This document shows, in pieces, positions 18,542-30,467 of a stretch of DNA of 64,000 nt; position 1 is the stretch's first letter, and each line of letters opens with the position of its first letter. The notes below the pieces were generated by a model. The model saw nothing but the letters and a program-made list of their open reading frames with translations, was not told where the DNA came from and did no database searches. This DNA is from an uncultured Muribaculaceae bacterium (GTDB lineage Bacteria; Bacteroidota; Bacteroidia; Bacteroidales; Muribaculaceae), in the NCBI GenBank assembly GCA_910584055.1, contig CAJTZS010000003.1:62001-126000 (forward strand), given 5' to 3'. Both the position numbers and the translations under genes were made by a program.

Positions 18542-19168
18542 TCAAATGTGTTTGGCAAGATTGCAATCGTTGAAACAGTCATCAGCCCAGCGGGTTATAT
18601 TGTTCTGAATATAGTCGGTGATTTTATTTCCGTCGATACTTCCTCTTATAATGTGGTCATGGTAGCGCTTTTGCCAGTCAAATTCAATATTATTTCTTCT
18701 GGCAAATCGAGTCACCGACTGCTTGTATCCACCCACAACAACACCCAATGCGGTTCTAATTGTAGGGATGCACCCCGGTGCATCCGAGCCGTTCGAATTT
18801 ATTGCGCACCCCGGTGCATCCGTTCTGTTCGAGCATGTTGTGCACCCTGGTGCATCCTTTCTTTCGCGAATACAAATTATAGCATGAATATGGTTAGGCA
18901 TAACCACATAGAGCGGAACCTCAACATAGCTGTAATGAGATGCCAGGGTCGCCAATGCTTGATCTGCAAAGTGACCAATTGAAGTGTAAAGTATCTTGCT
19001 GTCTCTTATTTCACCAAAATAATGAGATTTATCTTGGGTACATATGGTTACGAAATAGTCACCTCCGCTATAATCGTGAAATTTTGCACGGATATTTTTG
19101 CGTTGTGGAAGTTGTCTTTTCGGATTTGGGGCGGATGCACCGGGGTGCATCCCTACAGTTAGATCCAT
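18542..19168 (-). CDS. REP-associated tyrosine transposase (RAYT) with REP units in its coding sequence
   Basis: A 208-residue HUH-type transposase of the Y1 family: DYFVTICTQDKSHYFG, the metal-binding PNHIHAI (His93, His95), VVGGYKQSVTRFAR and the catalytic Tyr186 in DYIQNN. RAYTs are domesticated single-copy enzymes that spread REP palindromes. Between the HUH motif and the GGYKQS helix the protein has three 12-residue repeats beginning DAPGC (residues 105, 117, 129), each encoded by a REP palindrome (18766-18857). The N-terminus (GMHPGASAP) is encoded by another REP copy (19133-19152). Start chosen at 19168, 17 nt from a perfect -7 box; the ATG at 19150 is possible. The HUH and Tyr motifs are intact. 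Confidence 0.88.
   Translation of the reverse strand: MDLTVGMHPGASAPNPKRQLPQRKNIRAKFHDYSGGDYFVTICTQDKSHYFGEIRDSKILYTSIGHFADQALATLASHYSYVEVPLYVVMPNHIHAIICIRERKDAPGCTTCSNRTDAPGCAINSNGSDAPGCIPTIRTALGVVVGGYKQSVTRFARRNNIEFDWQKRYHDHIIRGSIDGNKITDYIQNNITRWADDCFNDCNLAKHI
18766..18857 (+). repeat. REP array inside the RAYT gene, 36-bp period
   Basis: Three copies: a full palindrome GGATGCACCCCGGTGCATCC at 18766-18785, then partial copies ending at 18821 and 18857. The period is exactly 36 bp (12 codons), so the RAYT frame on the other strand stays open and reads DAPGC three times. Confidence 0.9.
19133..19152 (-). repeat. Single REP palindrome at the RAYT 5' end
   Basis: A complete palindrome with the TGTAGG flank on the minus strand, inverted relative to the internal array. 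It encodes part of the RAYT N-terminus. Confidence 0.88.
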
Positions 19169-19184
19169 ATTATCAATATTTTTA

Positions 19185-19216
19185 CAAAACTAAATAATAT
19201 TGATGAGATTGACAAA
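19185..19216 (-). promoter_or_regulatory. RAYT promoter
   Basis: On the minus strand TTTG (19213-19216) precedes TAGTTTTG (19185-19192) by exactly 20 nt, matching the Bacteroidetes consensus. It lies between two oppositely oriented REP copies, 17 bp before the RAYT start. Confidence 0.7.
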
Positions 19217-19226
19217 TCAATTGTAG

Positions 19227-19316
19227 GGATGCACCCCGGTGCATCCGCTCTGTGCGAGTCTCGGTGCACCCCGGTGCATCCGCTCTGTGCGAGTCTCGGT
19301 GCACCCCGGTGCATCC
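19227..19316 (+). repeat. Non-coding REP array, 35-bp period
   Basis: A full palindrome at 19227-19246 is followed by two partial copies ending at 19281 and 19316. The period is 35 bp with a conserved spacer (GCTCTGTGCGAGTCTCGG). It lies between the divergent RAYT and met promoters. Confidence 0.9.
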
Positions 19317-19344
19317 GCCTTGTGCAAATTTTTTTGGGGATAAA

Positions 19345-19376
19345 TTTGTGAATAAAAAATTAATATTGTAATTTTG
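19345..19376 (+). promoter_or_regulatory. Promoter of the metY-metX-hom operon
   Basis: TTTG at 19345-19348, 20 nt, then TAATTTTG at 19369-19376. Transcription would start near 19382, about 14 nt before the leader peptide ATG. Confidence 0.8.
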
Positions 19377-19395
19377 GCATCACAAACGAAGAGAT

Positions 19396-19452
19396 ATGAT
19401 TATAGTTAATGTTGATATGATGATAATGCGCAGCCGACGAAGCCGGGTGTAA
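19396..19452 (+). CDS. Methionine leader peptide (attenuator)
   Basis: An 18-residue frame, MIIVNVDMMIMRSRRSRV, then TAA. Met codons at positions 8, 9 and 11 precede an Arg/Ser-rich end whose codons overlap an RNA arm able to pair with the terminator. It sits between a consensus promoter and a terminator, upstream of metY. In classical attenuation, stalling at Met codons when charged Met-tRNA is scarce frees bases 19439-19446 to pair with 19487-19494, blocking the terminator. With plentiful methionine the ribosome reaches the stop, covers that arm, and transcription ends. The arrangement is seen in the sequence; the mechanism is inferred. Confidence 0.75.
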   Translation: MIIVNVDMMIMRSRRSRV

Positions 19453-19515
19453 TCTTATCATGTGTATCAGCACAATAACCATACAGCCGGCTTCCTGATG
19501 GATGCCGGTTTTTTT
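19439..19515 (+). promoter_or_regulatory. Terminator/antiterminator switch before metY
   Basis: Terminator: AGCCGGC (19485-19491) pairs with GCCGGTT (19504-19510) with an inner TCC/GGA, followed by a run of seven Ts (19509-19515). Antiterminator: GAAGCCGG (19439-19446) is exactly complementary to CCGGCTTC (19487-19494), so the two structures exclude each other. It ends 21 bp before metY. Confidence 0.78.
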
Positions 19516-19536
19516 GTTTCAAAATAATAATATAAA

Positions 19537-20826
19537 ATGGACCTGAAGAAATTAAGATTCGCTACGCGGCAGATTCATGCCGGTCTCAATGCCCAGGAGC
19601 CTACCGGCTCTCGCGGGATTGCAATTTACCCTACAGCTGCTTACCGTTTTAAGACCTGTGATTACGCTGCCAACCTTTTCGAACTTTCCGAACCTGGCAA
19701 TATATACACGCGACTGCAGAATCCTACCACAAGCGCCTATGAGGAGCGCGTCGCCGCACTCTATGGAGGTGTCGGCGCGATGGCCCTCTCTTCCGGTATG
19801 GCTGCTCTGTTGGTGACGTTTACATCTTTGGCATCGGCCGGGGAGAACATTGTGGCTTCTCCGTTCCTTTACGGAGGAACCTACAATCAGTTCCGGCATA
19901 CGCTGCGCCGCCTCGGTATTGAAGTGAGGATAGCGGCGGAGGCCACGGCGGAATCGATGGGTGCGTTGATAGATGATAAAACCAGGGCGGTATTTGCGGA
20001 AAGCATGGGGAATCCGACATGCGCGGTTCCGGATCTTGAAAGCATAGCATCTGTGGCTCATGCAGCAGGTGTGCCTTTTGTGGTTGATAACACCTTCGGA
20101 GCAGGAGGCTATCTCTGTAACCCGTTTGACTGGGGTGCGGACATAGTTGTGGATTCGGCAACCAAATGGATCAACGGGCACGGCACTGCCATGGGTGGGA
20201 TTATAGTGGATGCGGGAAGTTTCCCGTGGAATAACGGCAAGTTCCCTCTGATTGACGGGCCGTCCGAAGGCTATCACGGCTTGAATCTGCATGAGACCTT
20301 CGGAAAGGCGGCGTTTATTGTAAAATGCCGGGTTGACGGACAGCGCGATTTGGGTACATGTCCCTCGGCGTTCGATAGTTACCTTATGCTTCTTGGTTTG
20401 GAGACACTGTCGCTCAGGGTACGTCATCAGGTTGAATCCACCCGCCGTCTTGCGGAATACCTCAAGGATAATCCGAAAGTGAAGAATGTAAGTTATGTGG
20501 GTTTCCCCGGTCACCCTTCTTATGAGAATGCTTCAAAGTATTTCAAATTCGGGGCATCCGGTGTGCTTAACGTGGAGCTGAAAGGTGATGTAGATACGAC
20601 TGTCAAGTTCGTTGAGGCTCTGGAGCTTGCCGCGCATATGACGATGATCGGAGATTCAATTACTGTGGTTACTCACCCTGCATCAACCACCCATAAGCAA
20701 TTGTCGGAATCCGATATGTTGACAGCCGGTGTTACCCCCACTTTGCTGCGCATATCGCTTGGCCTTGAGGATGTGGAAGATATCATAGCGGATTTTGAAC
20801 AAGCGTTTGAAAAGACCGGTCTATGA
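19537..20826 (+). CDS. metY: O-acetylhomoserine sulfhydrylase
   Basis: A 429-residue PLP enzyme of the Cys/Met metabolism family. Motifs include [20 protein letters not shown] near the N-terminus, SSGMAALL (phosphate-binding), DNTFGAGGY and [14 protein letters not shown] with the PLP Lys at residue 210, then [12 protein letters not shown] near the C-terminus. The length and the TKWINGHG motif fit O-acetylhomoserine aminocarboxypropyltransferase rather than cystathionine gamma-synthase. It forms homocysteine from O-acetylhomoserine and sulfide in the cytosol. It is first in a three-gene operon, and its stop overlaps metX by 4 nt. Control is expected through the leader peptide just upstream. 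Confidence 0.95.
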   Translation: MDLKKLRFATRQIHAGLNAQEPTGSRGIAIYPTAAYRFKTCDYAANLFELSEPGNIYTRLQNPTTSAYEERVAALYGGVGAMALSSGMAALLVTFTSLASAGENIVASPFLYGGTYNQFRHTLRRLGIEVRIAAEATAESMGALIDDKTRAVFAESMGNPTCAVPDLESIASVAHAAGVPFVVDNTFGAGGYLCNPFDWGADIVVDSATKWINGHGTAMGGIIVDAGSFPWNNGKFPLIDGPSEGYHGLNLHETFGKAAFIVKCRVDGQRDLGTCPSAFDSYLMLLGLETLSLRVRHQVESTRRLAEYLKDNPKVKNVSYVGFPGHPSYENASKYFKFGASGVLNVELKGDVDTTVKFVEALELAAHMTMIGDSITVVTHPASTTHKQLSESDMLTAGVTPTLLRISLGLEDVEDIIADFEQAFEKTGL

Positions 20827-21842
20827 TTAAGTATTATAATCATGAAGGGGCGTTTACCCTTGAGTCGGGAGCGGAAATTCCGGGGCTGACGATTGCCTAT
20901 CATACCTATGGGAACCTCAATGCTGACGGCTCAAACGTAGTGTGGGTGTGTCATGCCTTGACCGCCAACAGCGATGTGGAGGATTGGTGGCCTCATACGG
21001 TTGAAGGGGATGGTTTCCTTGATCCGGGAAAGTGGTTTGTGGTTTGCGCAAATATTTTAGGCTCGTGTTACGGGACGACTGGACCGTTGTCTGTGAATCC
21101 CGTAACCGGCGAGCCTTATTACGGAGACTTCCCGCTTGTGACGATGCGCGATATAGTGAATGCCCATCGGGCTTTAGCGGGCCATCTCGGTATCGGGAAG
21201 GTTCATGCGTTGGTAGGCAGTTCGGTCGGCGGTTTCCAGGCATTGGAATGGATAGCCGCGGAACCGGAGCGATTCAATAAGCTTATCCTTATCGCCACGG
21301 AAGCCAAGGCTTCCCCGTGGGCCATAGCCATAGACGAGACGCAGCGGATGGCGATAGAAGCCGATGAAACATTCGGTGACCGCAATCCCGATGCGGGTAT
21401 GGCGGGACTTGCGGCCGCCCGCGCCATAGGATTGCTCACATATCGCGGAGGGGAGGGATATGACATCACCCAACAGAATGCAGCGGGATTCGATATTTTT
21501 TCGGATTCTCACCGTGCATGCACCTATCAGCGATATCAAGGGGAGAAGCTTTGCCGGAGATTCAATGCTTATTCATATATGTCGATTCTTGATTCTTTCG
21601 ACACCCACGATATCGGCAGGGATAGAGGAGGTGTGGAGACTGCGTTGTCGAAAGTTAAGGCAGAGACGATTGTAATAGGTCTATCGACCGATATCATTTT
21701 CCCTCCGGAAAAGATGAAGCGGCTTTGCGGCATGATTGACGGATCTTGCTATAGGGAGATCGACTCGCAATTCGGACACGACGGATTCCTTGTCGAGCAT
21801 GAACAATTGAATAAAATACTAATACCATTCATAGCGAAATGA
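20823..21842 (+). CDS. metX: Homoserine O-acetyltransferase
   Basis: A 339-residue alpha/beta-hydrolase-fold acyltransferase. It shows NVVWVCHALTANSDVEDWW, NILGSCYGTTGP, the nucleophile elbow GSSVGGFQALEW (Ser134) and the late GHDGFLVEHEQL with the catalytic His. This is the MetX pattern; the enzyme acetylates homoserine with acetyl-CoA to feed MetY. It overlaps metY and hom by 4 nt on either side (ATGA), indicating tight translational coupling. A succinyl donor is possible in some lineages, but the pairing with metY favours acetyl. Confidence 0.95.
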   Translation: MIKYYNHEGAFTLESGAEIPGLTIAYHTYGNLNADGSNVVWVCHALTANSDVEDWWPHTVEGDGFLDPGKWFVVCANILGSCYGTTGPLSVNPVTGEPYYGDFPLVTMRDIVNAHRALAGHLGIGKVHALVGSSVGGFQALEWIAAEPERFNKLILIATEAKASPWAIAIDETQRMAIEADETFGDRNPDAGMAGLAAARAIGLLTYRGGEGYDITQQNAAGFDIFSDSHRACTYQRYQGEKLCRRFNAYSYMSILDSFDTHDIGRDRGGVETALSKVKAETIVIGLSTDIIFPPEKMKRLCGMIDGSCYREIDSQFGHDGFLVEHEQLNKILIPFIAK

Positions 21843-23053
21843 ACAACGAAATAAACATAGGGCTTTTCGGTTTCGGAACCGTGGGGCAGGGTGTATACAG
21901 GGTTATAGACCAGGCGAAGAATGCGCATGCCGAGATTCGCAGGATTTGTGTCCGTAACCTTGATAAAAAGAGGGAAGTGGAGGTTGATTCGAGAATAATC
22001 ACCGACAATGCCGATGAAATTTTCAATGACCCTGAAATTAATTTGATAGTGGAGGTCGTTGACGATGCCGAAGCCTCCTACCGGATTGTCACTACTGCCT
22101 TGAAGAAAGGTATACCTGTTGTATCGGGTTCGAAAGCCATGGTGGCAGTGCATTTGCCGGAATTGATTGAACTTCAGGAAAAGTATCACACGGCACTCCT
22201 CTACGATGCATCATCATGCGGATCTATTCCGGTGATACGGAATCTTGAGGAGTATTATGACAATGACCTCCTTCTTGAAGTGAAGGGAATATTGAACGGC
22301 TCATCGAATTATATCCTATCGCGTGTCTTCGACCATGGTGAGGCGTATTCTGCGGCATTAAAGAAAGCGCAGGATCTCGGTTTCGCGGAGAGTGACCCTA
22401 CATTCGACATCAGCGGCAAGGATTCTCTTTACAAACTTATAATAATCACCGTGCATGCACTCGGGGTATATGTGAGCCCTGAAGATATATTCACTTACGG
22501 GATTTCCACTATTCATGATGCCGACATACAGTATGCCCGTGAAAAGGGTGTGAAGATAAAACTTGTGGCGCAAGTGGTCAAAGTTGACGAATCGCGGTTC
22601 ACGATGTTTGTCATGCCGGAGTTTGTCAGCCCGTCAAGATATATCTATAGTGTCGATAACGAATACAACGGAGTTGTGATCCGGGGCGAATGTTACGACC
22701 GTCAGTTCATGTTCGGTAAAGGAGCCGGAGGATTGCCTACCGCATCGTCGATATTGAGCGACATAATGGCCCGCCGTCACGGCTATCGGTATGAGTATAA
22801 GAAGATGGGATATATTGAGACTCCTGAATACACGACGGATGTCATTCTGAAAGTCTACATCCATTACGAAACCACCGACATACCGGGCTTGATGGAGTTT
22901 GAGCGCATCCTGGAGATGTACACATCCGAAACCGACAACTACATCATCGCCGACATATCGCTGCGCGATCTGATGCGTTACCGCGACCTCCTTTCCGCCC
23001 CCGACATCTTCCTCGCCAACCTCCCGGTCTTCTTCCTCGACAAAGACGACTGA
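21839..23053 (+). CDS. hom: Homoserine dehydrogenase
   Basis: A 404-residue enzyme: NAD(P)-binding GLFGFGTVGQGVYRV at the N-terminus, GSKAMVAVH, the substrate region DASSCGSIPVIRNLEEYY, GILNGSSNYIL and the catalytic FAESDPTFDISGKDSLYK. The C-terminal ~80 residues form an ACT-like region (IHYETTDIPGLMEFERIL), expected to mediate feedback. It is monofunctional, with no aspartokinase fused. It makes homoserine for MetX. The placement after metX makes the operon a complete homoserine-to-homocysteine route. No clear terminator follows. Confidence 0.94.
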   Translation: MNNEINIGLFGFGTVGQGVYRVIDQAKNAHAEIRRICVRNLDKKREVEVDSRIITDNADEIFNDPEINLIVEVVDDAEASYRIVTTALKKGIPVVSGSKAMVAVHLPELIELQEKYHTALLYDASSCGSIPVIRNLEEYYDNDLLLEVKGILNGSSNYILSRVFDHGEAYSAALKKAQDLGFAESDPTFDISGKDSLYKLIIITVHALGVYVSPEDIFTYGISTIHDADIQYAREKGVKIKLVAQVVKVDESRFTMFVMPEFVSPSRYIYSVDNEYNGVVIRGECYDRQFMFGKGAGGLPTASSILSDIMARRHGYRYEYKKMGYIETPEYTTDVILKVYIHYETTDIPGLMEFERILEMYTSETDNYIIADISLRDLMRYRDLLSAPDIFLANLPVFFLDKDD

Positions 23054-23086
23054 TATGGAAGGAAAATAAAGTTTTAGGTATCTAAC

Positions 23087-23119
23087 ATTGAGTTATATCG
23101 AAGAATTTTAATAAATTTG
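23087..23119 (+). promoter_or_regulatory. Promoter of the DUF3791/DUF3990 module
   Basis: TAAATTTG at 23112-23119 fits the -7 consensus; ATTG at 23087-23090 is a weak -33 with 21-nt spacing. It supports the ATG at 23166 as the first start. Confidence 0.5.
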
Positions 23120-23165
23120 CATCTATCACTTGGTTCTATTGACATACTTTAAGAGAGTATTTAAA

Positions 23166-23384
23166 ATGAAGAAAAATCAAATTGATTATGTGACATGTGT
23201 CATCGGTGCTCTTGCACTGATGACTGGTGAACCTTGTTCAAGGATATATAAAAAACTCAACTCTGCAGGAATAATAAAAGATTACTTAACGGCAGCCTAT
23301 GACGTACTTCATACCTTCAGTCTCGAATACGTGGCGGAAGACGTGATACAGCTGATGAAAAAGAAGGGAGTCGCTCTATGTTAG
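23166..23384 (+). CDS. DUF3791-like small protein
   Basis: A 72-residue protein from the ATG at 23166; a TTG at 23130 in the same frame lies just past the -7 box and is unlikely. The pattern DYLTAAYDVLHTFSLEYVAEDVIQLMKKKG is that of DUF3791: a helical domain with a conserved Tyr-x-x-LHT and a terminal acidic helix. DUF3791 genes are usually found beside DUF3990 genes in gut Firmicutes and Bacteroidota. It overlaps the DUF3990 start by 7 nt. An antitoxin-like or accessory role is inferred from context. Confidence 0.68.
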   Translation: MKKNQIDYVTCVIGALALMTGEPCSRIYKKLNSAGIIKDYLTAAYDVLHTFSLEYVAEDVIQLMKKKGVALC

Positions 23385-23857
23385 TTTATCATTCTTCAGA
23401 TCAATGTTTTGAATATCCCGACGTTAACCATTCCCGTGAGGCACTCGACTTAGGGAAAGGTTTCTATGTGACTAGGCTCAAAGAACAAGCTGATAAATAC
23501 GCCAATCGGTTTATACGAGCAGGAAAAGAAGCTTACTTGCATGTTTTTGATTATTCCGTTGACCCGGAAATGAGAATAAAGATATTCAATTGCTATGATG
23601 AGGAGTGGCTTGATTTCGTATGCAGCTGTCGCAAGGGCAAAGATGTCTATTTGCAATACGACATTGTAGAAGGCGGAGTTGCTAATGATAAAGTATTTCA
23701 GACTGTTGACCTTTACATGGCAGGTATTTATAACAAAGAGCAGGCATTACAGAATCTTGCATACGAAATGCCTAACAATCAGCTTTGTTTTATCACGCAA
23801 AGAGCCATAGACAGATGTCTAACATTCATTGAGCATAGCAATTACAATCATGGATAA
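23378..23857 (+). CDS. DUF3990 protein, ADP-ribosyltransferase-like putative toxin
   Basis: A 159-residue protein. The N-terminus MLVYHSSDQ and later LGKGFYVTRLKEQADKYANRF match DUF3990, in which an early His and a GFY motif recall the His-Tyr pair of ADP-ribosyltransferases; the stretch NNQLCFITQRAIDRCL near the end fits the family's conserved tail. If the fold holds, it would modify a macromolecule using NAD. It overlaps both neighbours (7 nt and 8 nt), typical of tightly coupled toxin-antitoxin genes. Toxicity is not demonstrated. Confidence 0.68.
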   Translation: MLVYHSSDQCFEYPDVNHSREALDLGKGFYVTRLKEQADKYANRFIRAGKEAYLHVFDYSVDPEMRIKIFNCYDEEWLDFVCSCRKGKDVYLQYDIVEGGVANDKVFQTVDLYMAGIYNKEQALQNLAYEMPNNQLCFITQRAIDRCLTFIEHSNYNHG

Positions 23858-24092
23858 GGCAACCCGAATTTTAAGAGATATGAAGTACGCCCGCATAATT
23901 GAATTGATTGCGGAAAAGCGACATATCTCTCTTGAAGAAGCAATGGATATGTTCTATTCTTCACCTTTGTTTGAAATAATCGATGATGGCACTGCAGATT
24001 TGATATGTCGGAGCGACATATATCTTGCCGATGAAATTATCCGTACTCATATTTCCGGTTTATCATCTAATAATGAAATTGGTTCGACTTGA
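23850..24092 (+). CDS. Small helical protein, third gene of the DUF3990 module
   Basis: An 80-residue protein from the ATG at 23850, overlapping the DUF3990 gene by 8 nt; an upstream in-frame start at 23829 would be deeper inside that gene. The sequence MKYARIIELIAEKRHISLEEAMDMFYSSPLFEIIDD is helical and resembles short proteins often annotated DUF3791-like that accompany DUF3990. It probably binds or neutralises its neighbour, by analogy with toxin-antitoxin pairs. Family name uncertain. Confidence 0.62.
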   Translation: MDKATRILRDMKYARIIELIAEKRHISLEEAMDMFYSSPLFEIIDDGTADLICRSDIYLADEIIRTHISGLSSNNEIGST

Positions 24093-24099
24093 ATAGATG

Positions 24100-28236
<4,137 letters not shown>

Positions 28237-28256
<20 letters not shown>

Positions 28257-29568
28257 AGGTTTTAGGTTTTCCTCGGTTATCGATAAACTTTATCGGTTTG
28301 CGGTTGTTGCCCGGATTGTTGATTTTGCTTATATCTTCCGGAGAAAGTATTTCCACGATGGGGGCGACGCGTATCCTCGAACGGAACCTGTCTTTAAGGT
28401 CTTTGATTACATCGAATGGCTGGGCTGAAGCCACTCCGGCCTTTACCACAACCTCGTCAGTGCCGGCAAAGCTATTGCGCACTTCCACCACATAGTTGAT
28501 CACGTATGGTGTATTGTCAAGCACGTCATTGATTGCCGGGGGGTATATCGTGGTGCCTTTGAGCTTTATCATATTGTTCTTGCGTCCCACAAGCGGGGTC
28601 AGACGATATGAATTTCTGCCGCATCTGCACTGTTCGGTGATTTTCCGGCTCATGTCCCCGGTGCGGAAACGAAGGAGAGGCATACCTTCCACTCCCAGCG
28701 TGGTGACTACTACTTCCCCGACTTCTCCATCCTTAACAGGTCTGTTATCATCGCCGATGATTTCAACGATAATAAGTTCAGGATGCACATGGCCGCCGCA
28801 GCCGTGCGGACATTCGGAGAAAGTGGCCCCCATTTCGGTGGATGAATATGTGGCGAAAAGGTCTACATCCCATTTTTCCTTTATACGTTTGCCGAGGAGA
28901 TTGAGACTGAAATCCTGTTCACGTAACCCTTCGCCTATGCCTATAATACGGCGGATGCTGGAATTGCGGTAATCGATGCCGTGTTGTTCTGCATATTCGA
29001 TCAGACGAAGTATAAAAGAGGGGACGCACATCAGGGTGTCGGGCCTCAGCCGGTTGATTGTATCCCACTGCAACTCCGGCATACCGTTGCCGACACGTAT
29101 CACACTCGCGCCGAGTTTGCGTATGCCGAGGAAATAGGCGAGTCCTGCCATAAACCGCTTATCGAGCGTAGTCATCAGTTGCACGATATTTCCCGGTTTG
29201 ACCCCGGCGCATGAAAATGATTTCATTTCGTTGAAAGCCAGGCGTTCCAAATCCTTGTCGGTGCATCCGAATGTCACCGGATCTCCAAAAGTTCCCGAAG
29301 TGGTGATATAGTCGATTATTTTCTCCGGAGGCACGCAGAGGAAATCCGCGTTGTGGAGTTGCAGGTCTTTCTTTTCGGTGAAGGGAATTTTCACGAGGTC
29401 GTCAATGGTGAGTATATCTTCGATGTCAATACCGTTATCGCTGAATACTTTTTGATAGAAGGGAGATTTGTCGGCGAGATAGCGCAATGCCTCGTGCAAT
29501 CTTCCGTTCTGGTATTCCTCGATTTCCGCAGGAGAGCGGAATTCTATGTCTTTTTCCGGTGTATTCAT
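28237..29568 (-). CDS. PaaK-like AMP-dependent aryl/acyl ligase
   Basis: A 443-residue adenylating enzyme close to phenylacetate-CoA ligases: ITTSGTFGDPVTF (P-loop-like), FATYSSTEMGATFSEC, LLRFRTGDMSRKI and a C-terminal KGTTIYPPAINDVL. Two Cys-rich spots (CPHGCGGHVHPE and CRCGR) could bind a metal, as in some PaaK relatives. In this cluster it probably activates the aromatic starter acid for loading onto CoA or ACP, the role filled by ApeH-type synthetases elsewhere. It overlaps its neighbours by 4 and 20 nt. Confidence 0.85.
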
Positions 29569-30467
29569 TTAAATAAGTTTCTTAGCCAGTTGATGAAATC
29601 TTCTTTCCATGTTATCGCCTCGGGTGTGGTTTTCTTTGGATCGGCACCGAATCCGTGACCACCGGTCTTGAACTGCATGTATTTGTGCTTTACGCCTTTT
29701 GCGGTCATGGCAGAGTCGAGCAATATGGAATTATGATAGTCCACGATAGGGTCGTCAATGCAATTCATAAGATAAACCGGTGGCATCTCTTTCCGTACAT
29801 GTCTTTCAAGCGAAAGGGAGTCTTTCATCTCCGGGGATATCGCTTTCCCTTCACCTAAAAGTCCGCGGCGCGACCGCTTGTGGGTCGATTTGTCAACCAG
29901 CGACACAACCGGGTATATCGGTGCTATGAAATCGGGTTTCAGTGATACGGTCGGGGTTATTCCGAAGGTTGCCAATGAGTTGGTGTCGAAGAATATTCCC
30001 GACATCGCAGAGAGATGACCTCCCGCCGAAAAACCCATCACTCCGAGACGATCCGGATTGATACCATATTTTTCAGCATTGTCGCGGATTAACTCGATGC
30101 TTCGCTGCACGTCCTGAAGCATATCGGGATAGCGGTGTCCCCGGCGTGAATATCTGTCGTGCCATATGAAAGCGTTGATGCCGGCCACCCGGTATTCCAG
30201 CACAAAAGCCGAGATGCCGTTGCTGCGGAGCCATTCGGCCACACCGACACCTTCCGTTTTCCTGTCAAGCCAGAAATAGCTGCCTCCCGGACATACAATG
30301 CATGCTGTGTTATCCTTCCCGGGAGCGAGATATGGCGTAAGCGTCACTTTCTCTTTACACTGCGTCCCCTCCCAGATGTTGAAGGCATTCCCATCCGCAA
30401 AAGAATGGAAGCAGAAGGTTTGTGAAATCAGCAAAAACAATATTTTAATTATCCTTGTTGGCATCAT
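29565..30467 (-). CDS. Exported alpha/beta-hydrolase (acetylesterase/lipase-like)
   Basis: A 300-residue protein with an N-terminal signal (LFLLISQTFCFHSFADG). It carries IVCPGGSYFW in the oxyanion position, GVMGFSAGGHLSAM with the nucleophile Ser, CIDDPIVDYHNS with the Asp and TGGHGFGADP with the His. The pattern is that of BD-FAE/CE10-like esterases. A periplasmic esterase inside a pigment cluster might remodel an acyl or aryl ester of the polyene lipid, but that is a guess. It overlaps the CrtI-like gene by 23 nt and the ligase gene by 4 nt. Confidence 0.8.
   Translation of the reverse strand: MMPTRIIKILFLLISQTFCFHSFADGNAFNIWEGTQCKEKVTLTPYLAPGKDNTACIVCPGGSYFWLDRKTEGVGVAEWLRSNGISAFVLEYRVAGINAFIWHDRYSRRGHRYPDMLQDVQRSIELIRDNAEKYGINPDRLGVMGFSAGGHLSAMSGIFFDTNSLATFGITPTVSLKPDFIAPIYPVVSLVDKSTHKRSRRGLLGEGKAISPEMKDSLSLERHVRKEMPPVYLMNCIDDPIVDYHNSILLDSAMTAKGVKHKYMQFKTGGHGFGADPKKTTPEAITWKEDFINWLRNLFK

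Noticed and set aside
19227..19316. CRISPR array
   Set aside because: Units are palindromic, 35 bp apart with near-identical spacers and no cas genes; they match REP elements next to a RAYT.
19380..19536. SAM riboswitch before metY
   Set aside because: No SAM-I or SAM-II-like core could be drawn, whereas a Met-rich leader peptide with alternative stems is present.
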